A stretch of 64,000 nucleotides of DNA, taken from contig JAEWHE010000050.1 of NCBI GenBank assembly GCA_023387965.1, positions 62,001 to 126,000 on the forward strand, given 5' to 3'. Source of the DNA: Bacteroidota bacterium (GTDB taxonomy: Bacteria > Bacteroidota > Bacteroidia > Flavobacteriales > Flavobacteriaceae). The position numbers and the translations under genes are program-made. This document shows, piece by piece, positions 8,873 through 17,735 of this stretch (position 1 is its first letter; the number at the start of each line of letters is the position of its first letter). Below the pieces are notes generated by a model. The model was not told the DNA's origin and made no database searches. It saw only the letters and a list, made by a program, of their open reading frames with translations.

Positions 8873-9635
8873 AAAATCCTTCAAAAACGCCTAAGCCAAA
8901 AAGTGCAAAATCGTATTTTACAGGATCGTTTTTATCAAAATTTCTAAGCGCCAAATCAAGTTCAGCAAGGGCTTTTGCATCATTTTGCTTACGCAAAAGA
9001 ATTCCGAGTTTACGAGCCACGTTACCGGAATGAACGTCTAACGGGCAAGACAATGCCGCAGGATTGATGCTTTTCCAGATGCCAAAATCCACGCCAGCAT
9101 TATCGTTGCGAACCATCCAACGCAAGAACATATTAATTCTTTTTGCAGCAGAATTATTTAGCGGATCCGAAACATGTTTTTGCGTTCGGGGAAGATGTTC
9201 AACTTCAAAAAAAACCTTTTTAAAATGATGGATGCTTTCTTGTAAATTATTGTCAATCAATTTTTTATGGAAAACATTTTCTAAACCTTGATGATTTTTG
9301 TAGATGTTTTGCAACGCTATAATGAAGGTGGAAAAATCTGTTCCATTAAAAGTTCTATGAACAAAATTTTGAAGATTTTCCAGATGATTTTCGTTATGAT
9401 TGAGAACAAAATCATAAGGAGAATTTTCCATCAAATCCATCATTTTTTTTGCGTTGTTGATAATCATTTTGCGGTTTCCCCAAGCAATTGTCGCAGCTAA
9501 AAAACCAGCAATTTCAATGTCTTCCTTCGACGAAAACAAATGCGGAATTTGGATAGGATCGGTTTCGATGAAATTAGGATTGTTGTACAAAATCACTTTT
9601 TCATCGAGGAAATTTTTTAAATCGTTTTGATTCAT
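8871..9635 (-). CDS. TIGR02757 family protein
   Basis: The 254-residue protein is a TIGR02757/DUF2400 family member, recognised by FLDEKVILYNNPNFIETDPIQIPH at the start region (split here across residues 9-32), the GFLAATIAWGNRKMI segment, RINMFLRWMVRND and the strongly conserved CPLDVHSGNVARKLG. Some of these motifs recall helix-hairpin-helix DNA glycosylase folds, but no activity is established. It starts 3 bp after the stop of the polytopic membrane protein gene, so it is the last gene of a three-gene operon with that gene and the ABC ATPase. Confidence 0.88.
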   Translation of the reverse strand: MNQNDLKNFLDEKVILYNNPNFIETDPIQIPHLFSSKEDIEIAGFLAATIAWGNRKMIINNAKKMMDLMENSPYDFVLNHNENHLENLQNFVHRTFNGTDFSTFIIALQNIYKNHQGLENVFHKKLIDNNLQESIHHFKKVFFEVEHLPRTQKHVSDPLNNSAAKRINMFLRWMVRNDNAGVDFGIWKSINPAALSCPLDVHSGNVARKLGILLRKQNDAKALAELDLALRNFDKNDPVKYDFALFGLGVFEGF

Positions 9636-9638
9636 TTT

Positions 9639-11330
9639 TTATTCATTTGAAGTATCTTTTGCATAAAACCCGTCTTTTAAATCGTCACTTCTCATTTGCG
9701 GTTTTACGTGATAATTTTTTTCAAAATAATCTATTTGAGTCTGGTTCACGCAAGGGATTTCACCGTTTGCCGTTCCCCAAAAAAAATCGATATTTTTCGG
9801 CGAATTGTAATAAAAATGGTCGTTTTCAATCCGCTCGAAGTCAACTTCATATTTAGAATTTTGGTACGGAAAAATAAAATGACGTATCGAAAAATGACTT
9901 GTTAGAACGGCGACTTCGTTTCTTGCAAGGTGCTTTAAATTTAATGGTATGAATAAAACAAACGCAGTTACCAACGTGGAAACGGTTAACAATGCCATTA
10001 TCTGTTTTCTTTTGGTTAAAAAAATTGCCATCCACATGAAAGAGAAAAATAATATGAAATTCATAAAAAAACGGTACTGAGGTGAAGACATGAATAGCAG
10101 TAATAATTGTATAAACATTACTAAATATAATACCCAGAATTTACGTAGATTAAAAAATTTTAAATATACGATTGGCGTAAAAACGACTAAAAAAAGACTC
10201 AGTTTGTTGAATAATCCATGTAATCTTGGCATTGAAAACCATTGCATAAATATTTCGAAAATACTCATCTCATTATACTGCGTTTCGCTTAAGGAATAGG
10301 CAAAATATTTGGTGAGCTTGTAATATAAGTCAGCTACTTTTTGAGGAATTTGGTAATCAGTGGCAAAACCGAAATCGTTTGTCATTGGGAAAAGTGCATA
10401 GCCTGTGACAATGAGATTTTTTGCCACAAATAAAACCAATACTAATGCAGAAAGTGTAAAAATTTTGGAGAGATATATTCGCTTAAAATTTTGTATCAAC
10501 AAAAATATTGGCACCGAACAAAGCGCTATCGAAGTTGGTTTAATATACAGACAGAAAAGAACGAGAATGGAGATAAGATTGAAGCTTTCGGCATTAATTT
10601 TATTATAATTCTCAAGGAAAATTGCAAATATAACAAAGGTTAAGACGTAAATTGGTAAATCCGGAGAAGGAGCACTGATGAACTGAAAAAGTAAAATATT
10701 AGCCGTTGGAAATAGCCCGACAATGAGTTTGATTTTGTTTTGATCTTTAAAATAATCATTTAGTTTTTCAATGGCAAAAACGTTTCCTAAAAGCAGACAA
10801 AACCCACTAAGATCATTGAATTTGTCATACAAAAAGGAGAAATTAAAAGCACTTTGAGTAATGTGCCAACCGCTGGTTTGTCCCATGAAAATATGCAAAT
10901 TTGCCAAGCCTTTTACAAACCCAAATTCGTTAATCCACTTAATTGATTGGATATAGTAAGATTCGTTGTCCAAGATGTATGGAACGGTGGCACATTGAGC
11001 AATTATAAAAAATGTAGTTAGTGGGAGAAAAATTTTTAACCAGTTGTCAAGGATTTTTATTTTGTTTGAAAAATCTCTGTAAAGAGATAGTATATCAGGC
11101 TTATAGAATCTAAATAAGAAAACATTCAACAATAAAATCGCAATGTGAAATTCGATGTTTATCCTGCCGAAAATTGCCCAGATGCTGGCAAATATTGTAG
11201 TGAAAAATAATCCTAGAATGGAGGTGACGACGAAACTCTTGACTTTTAAACCGAAAATTTTGTTTAAAAAACAACCAAAGTTTAAAGTTGTAAAAAGAAT
11301 GTATAACCAGTTTAAAAGTATTAAGATCAT
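9639..11330 (-). CDS. Large polytopic membrane protein, glycosyltransferase-like (possible LIC_10190 type)
   Basis: The 563-residue protein has about a dozen hydrophobic helices through residue 470 and a soluble C-terminal part of about 90 residues. The overall look, with an acidic loop after the first pair of helices and an SAPSPDLPIYVLTF segment near residue 220, recalls membrane glycosyltransferases of the GT-C fold or the LIC_10190 membrane family; I cannot confirm a catalytic DE/DD motif. It lies between the ABC ATPase (5 bp upstream) and TIGR02757 (3 bp downstream). The close spacing shows cotranscription but does not reveal a shared function. Confidence 0.72.
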   Translation of the reverse strand: MILILLNWLYILFTTLNFGCFLNKIFGLKVKSFVVTSILGLFFTTIFASIWAIFGRINIEFHIAILLLNVFLFRFYKPDILSLYRDFSNKIKILDNWLKIFLPLTTFFIIAQCATVPYILDNESYYIQSIKWINEFGFVKGLANLHIFMGQTSGWHITQSAFNFSFLYDKFNDLSGFCLLLGNVFAIEKLNDYFKDQNKIKLIVGLFPTANILLFQFISAPSPDLPIYVLTFVIFAIFLENYNKINAESFNLISILVLFCLYIKPTSIALCSVPIFLLIQNFKRIYLSKIFTLSALVLVLFVAKNLIVTGYALFPMTNDFGFATDYQIPQKVADLYYKLTKYFAYSLSETQYNEMSIFEIFMQWFSMPRLHGLFNKLSLFLVVFTPIVYLKFFNLRKFWVLYLVMFIQLLLLFMSSPQYRFFMNFILFFSFMWMAIFLTKRKQIMALLTVSTLVTAFVLFIPLNLKHLARNEVAVLTSHFSIRHFIFPYQNSKYEVDFERIENDHFYYNSPKNIDFFWGTANGEIPCVNQTQIDYFEKNYHVKPQMRSDDLKDGFYAKDTSNE

Positions 11331-11335
11331 TTGGT

Positions 11336-11995
11336 TTAGATAATTAATCCGTCGGACATTGTCAGCTTTCGATCAGCCATATTCGCAAGTTCTTGATTAT
11401 GCGTTACAATCACGAAAGTTTGTCCCAATTCTTCCCGAAGTTTGAAAAAAAGTTGGTGCAAATTTTCTGCGGAAGCAGTATCTAAATTTCCAGAAGGTTC
11501 GTCAGCAAAAATTACCGCAGGCTTGTTAATCAAAGCTCTGGCAACTGCCGTTCGCTGTTGTTCTCCACCCGAAAGTTCTCCAGGTTTGTGATTGATTCTA
11601 TGTGAAAGTCCTAAGTATTGCAGTAATTTTTTGGCTTCTGTTTCGGCTTCTGCTTTTGGAACTCCCGCCACAAATGCCGGAATGCACACATTTTCTAAAG
11701 CTGTAAATTCTGGTAATAATTGGTGAAACTGAAAAATAAATCCTAATTTTTTATTTCTAAATTTCGAAAGTTCTTTGTCTTTCAATTTCAAAATGTCAAT
11801 ACCGTCAATCTGCAATGCCGAATTTGTGCCTAAATCTGGTTTGTCTAAAGTGCCTAAAATTTGCAAAAGCGTTGTTTTTCCGGCACCTGAAGCTCCAACA
11901 ATCGACACGATTTCGCCTTTTTTTATGTGTAAATCTACACCTTTTAAAACGTGTAATTTATCGTAATTTTTGTGCAGATTTTTTGTTTGAATCAT
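11336..11995 (-). CDS. ABC transporter ATP-binding protein, LolD/MacB type
   Basis: The 219-residue ATPase has all nucleotide-binding motifs: Walker A GASGAGKTT, Q-loop FQFHQLLPEFTALENV, signature LSGGEQQR, Walker B AVIFADEPSGNLD and the switch histidine in VTHNQEL. The EPSGNLD and VCIPAF features place it with LolD/MacB-type ATPases, which pair with separately encoded FtsX-like permeases for lipoprotein release or export. No such permease is next to it; the following gene is a polytopic membrane protein of another type. It is the first gene of the minus-strand operon. A lolD name is plausible but not certain. Confidence 0.9.
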   Translation of the reverse strand: MIQTKNLHKNYDKLHVLKGVDLHIKKGEIVSIVGASGAGKTTLLQILGTLDKPDLGTNSALQIDGIDILKLKDKELSKFRNKKLGFIFQFHQLLPEFTALENVCIPAFVAGVPKAEAETEAKKLLQYLGLSHRINHKPGELSGGEQQRTAVARALINKPAVIFADEPSGNLDTASAENLHQLFFKLREELGQTFVIVTHNQELANMADRKLTMSDGLII

Positions 11996-12187
11996 CGTAA
12001 ATATTCTCTTTCATGCAAAGTAACGAAGTTTTGGACGAATTTCAAATTTGCGGTAAAAATTAAAGAATTTTTTGGCTAAAACTAATCGAGCCACTTTCAC
12101 AATTCTCTTAAAATGGAATGATAAAGTTTCGTTAACGCTCCAAAATTGGCTTATTTATTGTTTAAATTTACGAAACAAAAGGAAAAA

Positions 12188-12838
12188 ATGAAGAAGATGA
12201 TTGCCTTGCTGACATTGATAAATTTTTCGTGTCAGCCAAAAGAAAAACCAACCGAAAATTTAATTACCCAAATGGAAGAACCAGTAAAAATTGAAGTAGA
12301 AAATGGATTGGAAATTGCCACTTTTGCCGGAGGATGTTTCTGGTGTACAGAAGCGGTTTTTTTAGAACTTGATGGCGTGAAAAAAGTGGAATCAGGCTAT
12401 ACGGGTGGAAAGCGCGAAAATCCTACTTATGAGCAAGTTTCGAGTGGCGCAACCGGTCATGCTGAAGCCATTCAAATTACTTTTGACGCTCAAAAAATAT
12501 CTTTTGCAGAACTACTCGAAATATTTTTTGCCACTCATGATCCAACCACTTTAAATAGGCAAGGAGCGGATGTTGGAACACAATACCGAAGCGAAGTTTT
12601 TTATCACAATCAAGCACAAAAAGAAATAACTGACGGATATATTGAGCAGTTAAATAGTCAAAATGTTTTTGGAAAACCAGTAGTAACAGCGGTTTCAGCG
12701 GCAGTTCCATTTTATGTGGCCGAAGATTACCACCAAAATTATTACGCCAGAAATAAAGACAAATCTTACTGCAGTTACGTGATTACACCTAAAGTTGAAA
12801 AGGTGAAAAAGCAATATCAAGACAAGTTGAGGAAATAA
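12188..12838 (+). CDS. msrA: Peptide-methionine (S)-S-oxide reductase MsrA, lipoprotein form
   Basis: I place the start at 12188 (MKKMIALLTLINFSCQPKEK), which gives a lipoprotein signal with the lipobox cysteine at residue 15; the frame is open to 12146 but that extension looks unrelated. The active-site motif AGGCFWCTE holds the catalytic cysteine, followed by the family blocks SGYTGG, HAEAIQITFD, DPTTLNRQGADVGTQYRS and FYVAEDYHQNYY, with a possible resolving cysteine in YCSYVI. It reduces the S form of methionine sulfoxide, here probably in proteins of the periplasm or outer envelope, working with an MsrB such as the lipoprotein MsrB at 51.3-51.8 kb. The gene stands alone. Confidence 0.93.
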   Translation: MKKMIALLTLINFSCQPKEKPTENLITQMEEPVKIEVENGLEIATFAGGCFWCTEAVFLELDGVKKVESGYTGGKRENPTYEQVSSGATGHAEAIQITFDAQKISFAELLEIFFATHDPTTLNRQGADVGTQYRSEVFYHNQAQKEITDGYIEQLNSQNVFGKPVVTAVSAAVPFYVAEDYHQNYYARNKDKSYCSYVITPKVEKVKKQYQDKLRK

Positions 12839-12886
12839 TTGGCATTGGATTTGCGTTGTTATTGAAACCAATTAATTTTGATAAAA

Positions 12887-13183
12887 ATGACAACAGAAAC
12901 TTTAGATATAAAAACAGCTCAAAATAAGAAGCAAAAGCAACTTGTTTTGAGCTTACTTTTTGATTTTATCGGGATGTTTTCTTATACTATTCCGTTTTTT
13001 GGAGAATTTTCCGATGTAATTTGGGCTCCGATTTCTGGAATTATTTTATCCCGAATGTACAAAGGAACGGTTGGAACAGTCGGTGGTTTTTTAGCTACAA
13101 TTGAAGAATTACTACCTTTTACCGATGTAATTCCTACTTTCACTTTAACCTGGATTTATACTTATTGGTTTAAAAAATATTAA
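12887..13183 (+). CDS. Small conserved membrane protein of unknown function
   Basis: The 98-residue protein starts at the ATG at 12887 (MTTETLDIKTAQNKKQKQLV); a TTG three codons earlier is less likely. It has two to three hydrophobic segments with the readable stretch FDFIGMFSYTIPFFGEFSDV, then APISGIILSRMYKGTVGTVGG and a C-terminal TWIYTYWFKKY. I recognise the pattern from flavobacterial genomes but know no function. It converges with the DUF6787-like gene, with 8 bp between stops. Confidence 0.7.
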   Translation: MTTETLDIKTAQNKKQKQLVLSLLFDFIGMFSYTIPFFGEFSDVIWAPISGIILSRMYKGTVGTVGGFLATIEELLPFTDVIPTFTLTWIYTYWFKKY

Positions 13184-13191
13184 TAAAAAAA

Positions 13192-13524
13192 TTACTTCGC
13201 GTTGTTGTCCGTAGCATTTTCCTTTTGAAGTAAAAATCCAAGTTTCATGCTGCGAATCATTTTTTTGGCAAAAGGAAAGAAAAATTGTGATTGACCAAAA
13301 AGCCACCCAAATGCCATCAGCATAAAAGGATAAAGCGGTAACACTAAAACCAGTAGGATGATATAATAAAGCGTCCAATGTGTGTTTTCTTTATTGATAC
13401 CCAAAAGTCCCATCAAGAAATAAGAAATTCTTGCTGAAAGCGAACCATTGATGGCAAAAACTATAAATATAATGACGAGTTGATAATTAGAAGTAATTCC
13501 CCAACGCTTTTTAAGCTTATTCAT
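13192..13524 (-). CDS. DUF6787-like small membrane protein
   Basis: The 110-residue protein begins MNKLKKRWGITSNYQLVIIF and has two to three membrane helices, with a PLYPFMLMAFGWLFGQSQFF stretch before the basic C-terminal tail. The start KLKKRWGI plus the F(F)PFAKKMI segment fit the DUF6787 family common in Bacteroidota. No role is known. It is a single gene, convergent with the preceding small membrane protein. Confidence 0.72.
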   Translation of the reverse strand: MNKLKKRWGITSNYQLVIIFIVFAINGSLSARISYFLMGLLGINKENTHWTLYYIILLVLVLPLYPFMLMAFGWLFGQSQFFFPFAKKMIRSMKLGFLLQKENATDNNAK

Positions 13525-13598
13525 ACTGAATTAATATAGCGCAAAAGTACACTTTTAAATTCGGGCAGACAAAATCCGTCGAAAATAGAAAGTTAAAT

Positions 13599-14078
13599 TT
13601 AACGTTGTGTTTCGTTTTCGATCAATTTCCGGATTAGCACAATTTGTCCCAAATGATAATAACTGTGTTCAATCATTCCCTCGATGTTTCGCGAATAGTT
13701 CCCGTATTTTTCATCAACAAAAACTGATTCTAGTTCTTCATCCGTAAAAGTCTCAACGTAATTGGCAAAAGTTTCCGCATCGATCCATACTTTTTTCAAA
13801 ACTTGCTGCCAATCTTCTTGTGACTGAATGGGTGGAAAACTAAAACTGAATTGGTCCTTGACATCCAAATTTCCACCCGCAAAAACTCGGTTAATTCCGT
13901 TGATGTAATAGTGGACATGTTGAACTAAATCAGCAATCGTATTCAAATTCATAATTTTTGTGACAGCAATTTCCCAGCGCATTTCTTCCAATTGATCCTT
14001 AAAGTTGGTGTTCGCAATCCAGGTCCCACTTAACAGAACCTCACGAAAGCGATTGGCAATGGCGATAGATTTTTTCAT
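13599..14078 (-). CDS. DinB family protein
   Basis: The 159-residue protein shows the four-helix DinB/YfiT layout with the three-histidine metal site: VQHVHYYINGI near residue 50 and HSYYHLGQIVLIRKL near the C-terminus. DinB-fold proteins include thiol-dependent transferases and many of unknown role; no partner is nearby. It is a lone gene, about 75 bp upstream of the DUF937-side cluster boundary, with a 100-bp spacer on its 5' side. Confidence 0.82.
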   Translation of the reverse strand: MKKSIAIANRFREVLLSGTWIANTNFKDQLEEMRWEIAVTKIMNLNTIADLVQHVHYYINGINRVFAGGNLDVKDQFSFSFPPIQSQEDWQQVLKKVWIDAETFANYVETFTDEELESVFVDEKYGNYSRNIEGMIEHSYYHLGQIVLIRKLIENETQR

Positions 14079-14179
14079 CGTATGATTTTAAAATATATTC
14101 AAAGGATTTCCACAATTCTGAAGATATGGATGTAATAATAACTTCTTTGGGGATAAGAGTAGGTTGTGGTATCCTAAAA

Positions 14180-14602
14180 TTAAATTCTGGGAGAAAAAGT
14201 TCCGAGTTTAATATTATTTTTAATTTGATAATAGGTCAAATAGTTGAAAAGCAGGTAATTTACTTCGTAGCCGTAGTCAATTTGCCGGCTGTAGTCAATT
14301 GGCATCAAAAATAAATCATGGCCTCGGTAAAAATAATTGTTCCAGCCAATTACCCAATCTCGGTTTCTGGATTCAAGATATTGTTGCGAATAAAAACCTC
14401 GTGGTCTTGCATAAGAAGCTGCCCAACCGTTAAATCCTGGATCAATAATGATGACTTCGTATTCGAGTTCATCATTGGCAATTCGCAATGTATCTCCCGA
14501 AATTTTTTGAGTTTCCTTCGGAAAATTATTTTTAGCTGTGTTGTTGGTTGAAGCACAAGCCGCAATCAAAATCACAATCAATAATGTAGCCCAACTTTTC
14601 AT
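14180..14602 (-). CDS. DUF6146 family lipoprotein
   Basis: The 140-residue protein starts with a lipoprotein signal whose lipobox reads LIAAC (cysteine near residue 16). The mature part carries DELEYEVIIIDPGFNGW and YSQQYLESRNRDWVIGWN, a pattern I associate with DUF6146 in flavobacteria. It should be anchored in the cell envelope. The function is unknown. It is separated from the DUF937 gene upstream by a hairpin terminator at about 14669-14696. Confidence 0.8.
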   Translation of the reverse strand: MKSWATLLIVILIAACASTNNTAKNNFPKETQKISGDTLRIANDELEYEVIIIDPGFNGWAASYARPRGFYSQQYLESRNRDWVIGWNNYFYRGHDLFLMPIDYSRQIDYGYEVNYLLFNYLTYYQIKNNIKLGTFSPRI

Positions 14603-14665
14603 CCCAATTTTTTTTCTAAAGTTACAAAAACTAAAAGTTGATTGCTACAATTGTCACTTTCATTT

Positions 14666-14696
14666 AACAAAAAAAAGCCGGACAAACTGCCCGGCT
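14666..14696 (-). terminator. Rho-independent terminator of the DUF937 gene
   Basis: On the minus strand a stem AGCCGG/CCGGCT with a loop of nine bases is followed by a run of T (A-run at 14666-14675 on the plus strand), just after the DUF937 stop. Confidence 0.8.
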
Positions 14697-14702
14697 GATA
14701 AT

Positions 14703-15260
14703 TTATTTTCCGAAAATTTTTCCGAGTAAACCGCCAATTCCGCCTTTCTTCTCTAAAACTGCTGAAGCATCTGCCATGTCCACTTTTCCATCGTTATTTT
14801 GGTCTAAACCAAATTGTCCGCCGTATTTTTGAATTGCGTCCATTACAGACGAATTTCCTGAACCGCCTGAAAGTGAATTGATTAAATCTGAAATTTCAAA
14901 ACTTTTATCGTTCGGGTTTTTGGCTTTTCCAATTAAAGAGCCTAAAACTTCAGGAATTAATCCTTGTGCTACGCCATTTGAAGCTTCGCCAGAAAGACCA
15001 AATTTTTGCCCCAAATTACCCGAAAACTGATCCATAATTTGCTTCACGACAGGATTATCTTTTGAAAAAGCGTTTTCTCCTTGAAATAATTGCCCAATTT
15101 TATCGGATCCACCTTCTGAAATAATTTTCTGTAACCCCGAAAAAATTGAAGTGTTGGCTTCGTCCATTACACCTTCATTCAATTCATTTGGTACATTATT
15201 ATTGTTTACCACGGCTTTATTGCCAAACTGTTTTACTAAATCTGATAATTGATCAATCAT
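14703..15260 (-). CDS. DUF937-like protein with an EF-hand/dockerin-like C-terminal motif
   Basis: The start at 15260 (MIDQLSDLVKQFGNKAV) is preferred over the longer frame to 15293. The 185-residue protein resembles DUF937/YidB-type proteins: an ANTSIFSGLQKIISEGG region, then QGLIPEVLGSLIGKA. Near residue 155 it carries DQNNDGKVDMADA, which matches a calcium-binding EF-hand loop, followed by a glycine-rich end (KKGGIGGLLGKIFGK). No signal peptide is seen. It lies 63 bp after serA on the same strand and has its own terminator. Function unknown. Confidence 0.78.
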   Translation of the reverse strand: MIDQLSDLVKQFGNKAVVNNNNVPNELNEGVMDEANTSIFSGLQKIISEGGSDKIGQLFQGENAFSKDNPVVKQIMDQFSGNLGQKFGLSGEASNGVAQGLIPEVLGSLIGKAKNPNDKSFEISDLINSLSGGSGNSSVMDAIQKYGGQFGLDQNNDGKVDMADASAVLEKKGGIGGLLGKIFGK

Positions 15261-15323
15261 AATTTTATGGTTTTTATAAAACAAATCTAACAAAAAAAGC
15301 TTATATTTTTATTTTTAACGAAA

Positions 15324-16283
15324 TTATATTTCGTTTTTTAACAACGAAATGATTTGGTAAGCTAATTCCGTTCCAATTCTATCTTGCGCTTCGAGCGTTG
15401 CCGCGCCAATATGTGGCGTCAAAGAAATTTTTGGATGCATCAAAACCTGAACTGCCGGAGTGGGTTCTTCCTCAAAAACATCAAGACCTGCAAACGAAAC
15501 TTTTCCGGTTTCTAACGCCTCAATCAATTCTACCTCGTTAATAATTCCACCGCGCGAAGCGTTGATAATTCCCACGCCATCTTTCATTTGAGCAAATTCT
15601 GGAGCGCCAATCACGTAACCTTCCTGAGCCGGAAGATGTAACGAAATAAAATCGGCTTCCTTAAAAATATCTTCAACAGGTTCCGTGATAATGTCAACAT
15701 TTATAAACTGACCGTTATAAAAATCCACTTTAATTTCAGCATTTCCCACAAATTTATCGCTGGCAATCACACGCATTCCCAAACCTAAACCAATTCGCGC
15801 TACCGATTTTCCAATTCGTCCAAAACCAATGATTCCCAATGTTTTACCACGAAGTTCGATGCCGTTTGCATACGATTTTTTCATCGCTTCAAAATGCGTG
15901 TCACCTTCCAGCGGCATATTTCGGTTAGAATCATACAAAAATCTCACGCCGCTAAACAAATGCGCAAAAACCAATTCCGCCACAGAATCTGACGAAGAAG
16001 CTGGCGTATTGATCACATGAATATTTTTTTCGCGGGCATAATCCACATCAATGTTGTCCATCCCAACGCCACCTCTGCCAATCACTTTCAGTCCCGGACA
16101 CGCGTCAATCACGTCTCTTTTCACCTTCGTCGCACTTCTTACCAATAACACCTCAATATTATTTGCGTTGATAAAATTCGCCACTTGTTCTTGCGCTACT
16201 TTTGTCGTAATGACCTCAAAACCATTTTGTTGCAATACCTCAATGCCACTTTTTGAAATCCCGTCGTTTGCTAATATTTTCAT
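15324..16283 (-). CDS. serA: D-3-phosphoglycerate dehydrogenase
   Basis: The ATG at 16283 (MKILANDGISKSG) is the proper start; the frame open to 16397 reads through repeat H. The 319-residue protein is a short SerA-type D-2-hydroxyacid dehydrogenase without an ACT domain. The nucleotide-binding motif is LGIIGFGRIG near residue 147; catalytic Arg, Glu and His sit in NASRGGIINE, GLDVFEEEP and TPHIGAAT. It oxidises 3-phosphoglycerate to 3-phosphohydroxypyruvate, the first step of serine synthesis, and the next enzyme (SerC) is encoded just upstream. The spacer between the two genes is 272 bp and repeat-rich, so they may not be on one message. Other short-chain substrates cannot be excluded. Confidence 0.88.
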   Translation of the reverse strand: MKILANDGISKSGIEVLQQNGFEVITTKVAQEQVANFINANNIEVLLVRSATKVKRDVIDACPGLKVIGRGGVGMDNIDVDYAREKNIHVINTPASSSDSVAELVFAHLFSGVRFLYDSNRNMPLEGDTHFEAMKKSYANGIELRGKTLGIIGFGRIGKSVARIGLGLGMRVIASDKFVGNAEIKVDFYNGQFINVDIITEPVEDIFKEADFISLHLPAQEGYVIGAPEFAQMKDGVGIINASRGGIINEVELIEALETGKVSFAGLDVFEEEPTPAVQVLMHPKISLTPHIGAATLEAQDRIGTELAYQIISLLKNEI

Positions 16284-16334
16284 TATAAATTTATCTATTT
16301 TTGTTTTTTTAGAGCAATTTGCTTCATCAGTTCG

Positions 16335-16408
16335 TTTTTTAGGAGCTATTTCCTGCTTTCCGTTACAAGCTTTTTTAAAAAAGGCTTTCCACTTCAATCA
16401 GGGCTAAA
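16335..16408 (+). repeat. Dispersed intergenic element, copy H (short, no core palindrome)
   Basis: The left arm has GGAGCTATTTCCTGCTTTCC followed by GTTACAAG and a T-run; the right arm is an A-run followed by GGCTTTCCACTTCAATCAGGGCT. The arms match the other copies in this window (A-G), but the central palindrome is missing and the A/T tracts abut each other. It lies between serC and serA. Confidence 0.7.
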
Positions 16409-16481
16409 ACACATTGAAATTCCAATTTTAAAATTCCAAATTCCGATCGAAAATCAATGTCAATTTCAATTTCAATCTCAA

Positions 16482-16558
16482 AAATTAAAATCCTAAATCT
16501 AAAATCCTAAATCCAAAATCCTAAATCCTAAATCTAAAATCCTAAATCCAAAATCTTA
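16482..16558. repeat. Low-complexity tandem repeat of CCTAAATC-like units
   Basis: About eight units of the form AATCCTAAATCYAAA follow each other directly after serC (on the minus strand). Unit length varies between 7 and 15 bases, so it is a degenerate simple-sequence tract, not a CRISPR and not a coding repeat. Confidence 0.75.
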
Positions 16559-17626
16559 ATTCTTATTTCTCAATTCCTGCATTACCTCCACCAAAACCTG
16601 AACACTTTCTAACGGCAAAGCATTGTACATTGAAGCTCTGTAACCGCCAACTGATCGATGTCCCGGAAGTCCGGAAACGCCAGCTTCTTTCCACATTTTA
16701 TCAAAAATTTCTGCGTGAGAATTGTCTTTCAACAAAAAGGTAGCATTCATATTCGAACGATCTTCCGTTTTAGCGGTTCCTTCAAACAATGGATTGCGGT
16801 CGATTTCGTCGTATAACAATTTTGCTTTAGCGATATTAATTTTTTCAATTGCCGAAATTCCGCCTAAATTTTTCAACCATTTCATGGTAAGCAAAGACGT
16901 GTAAACCGCAAAAACGGCTGGCGTATTGTACATACTTTCTGCCAAAATATGCTTTTGGTAATCCAAAATACTTGGAATATTTCTTTGGGTTTTGCCCAAA
17001 ATTTCTTCTTTCACAACTACCAACGTTACGCCTGCAGGTCCCATATTTTTTTGGGCTCCGGCGTAAATCAAATCAAATTTTGAAAAATCCATTTGGCGGG
17101 AAAAAATATCGGAACTCATATCGCAAATGACCGGAATTTTAGTCGCTGGAAAATTTTTAATTTGCGTACCAAAAATCGTGTTGTTAGAAGTACAATGGAA
17201 ATAATTGGCATCTTCGGGAATTGTAAAATACTTAGGAATGTGGTTGTAATTTTCTGTTTTTGAAGAAGCAACAATTATAGTTTCGCCAAAATTTTTAGCT
17301 TCCTTAATGGCTCCCGAAGCCCAAGTTCCGGTATCAAGGTAAGCGGCTTTTCCGCCAGTTTTCATCAAATTATAAGGAACACGCAGAAATTCCATACTTG
17401 CGCCACCTTGCAAAAATAAAGCTTGATAACCTTTGTTTTGCAAGCCTAAAAGTTCTAATGCCAAAGCTCGAGCTTCGTCCATAACAGCAACAAAGTCTTT
17501 GCTTCTATGCGAAATTTCCAAAATCGACAATCCCGAATCGTTAAAATTCAAAACGGCTTGCGCAGATTTTTCGAAAACTTCTTGCGGCAAAATGCAAGGT
17601 CCGGCACTAAAATTATGTTTTTTCAT
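16556..17626 (-). CDS. serC: 3-phosphoserine/phosphohydroxythreonine transaminase
   Basis: The ATG at 17626 gives MKKHNFSAGPCILPQEVFEK, the usual SerC N-terminus; the 16 codons before it are not family-like. The 356-residue PLP enzyme has the SHRSKDF segment, the FLQGGASMEF phosphate-binding motif and the PLP lysine in FDLIYAGAQKNMGPAG, and ends with the SGLPGHRSVGGYRASMYNA block. It converts 3-phosphohydroxypyruvate and glutamate to phosphoserine, and in the B6 route makes 4-phosphohydroxythreonine. It is followed by serA on the same strand, an arrangement seen in many Bacteroidota. Very sure. Confidence 0.96.
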   Translation of the reverse strand: MKKHNFSAGPCILPQEVFEKSAQAVLNFNDSGLSILEISHRSKDFVAVMDEARALALELLGLQNKGYQALFLQGGASMEFLRVPYNLMKTGGKAAYLDTGTWASGAIKEAKNFGETIIVASSKTENYNHIPKYFTIPEDANYFHCTSNNTIFGTQIKNFPATKIPVICDMSSDIFSRQMDFSKFDLIYAGAQKNMGPAGVTLVVVKEEILGKTQRNIPSILDYQKHILAESMYNTPAVFAVYTSLLTMKWLKNLGGISAIEKINIAKAKLLYDEIDRNPLFEGTAKTEDRSNMNATFLLKDNSHAEIFDKMWKEAGVSGLPGHRSVGGYRASMYNALPLESVQVLVEVMQELRNKN

Positions 17627-17735
17627 GAATTGTTGTGTTGAATGAATCGCAAATTTCATAAAATACAACAACATAATTCTTTACAAAAAAATAATACTAT
17701 TCATAATTTATTAACGAAAACGTTATCGAAAGAAA

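Noticed and set aside
15324..16397. Longer SerA with a 38-residue N-terminal extension
   Set aside because: The extension reads through repeat copy H and has no resemblance to the family; the ATG at 16283 starts the normal SerA sequence.
16482..16558. CRISPR array or telomere-like repeat
   Set aside because: Units are of irregular length with no spacers and lie once in a short intergenic tract; no cas genes are in the window.
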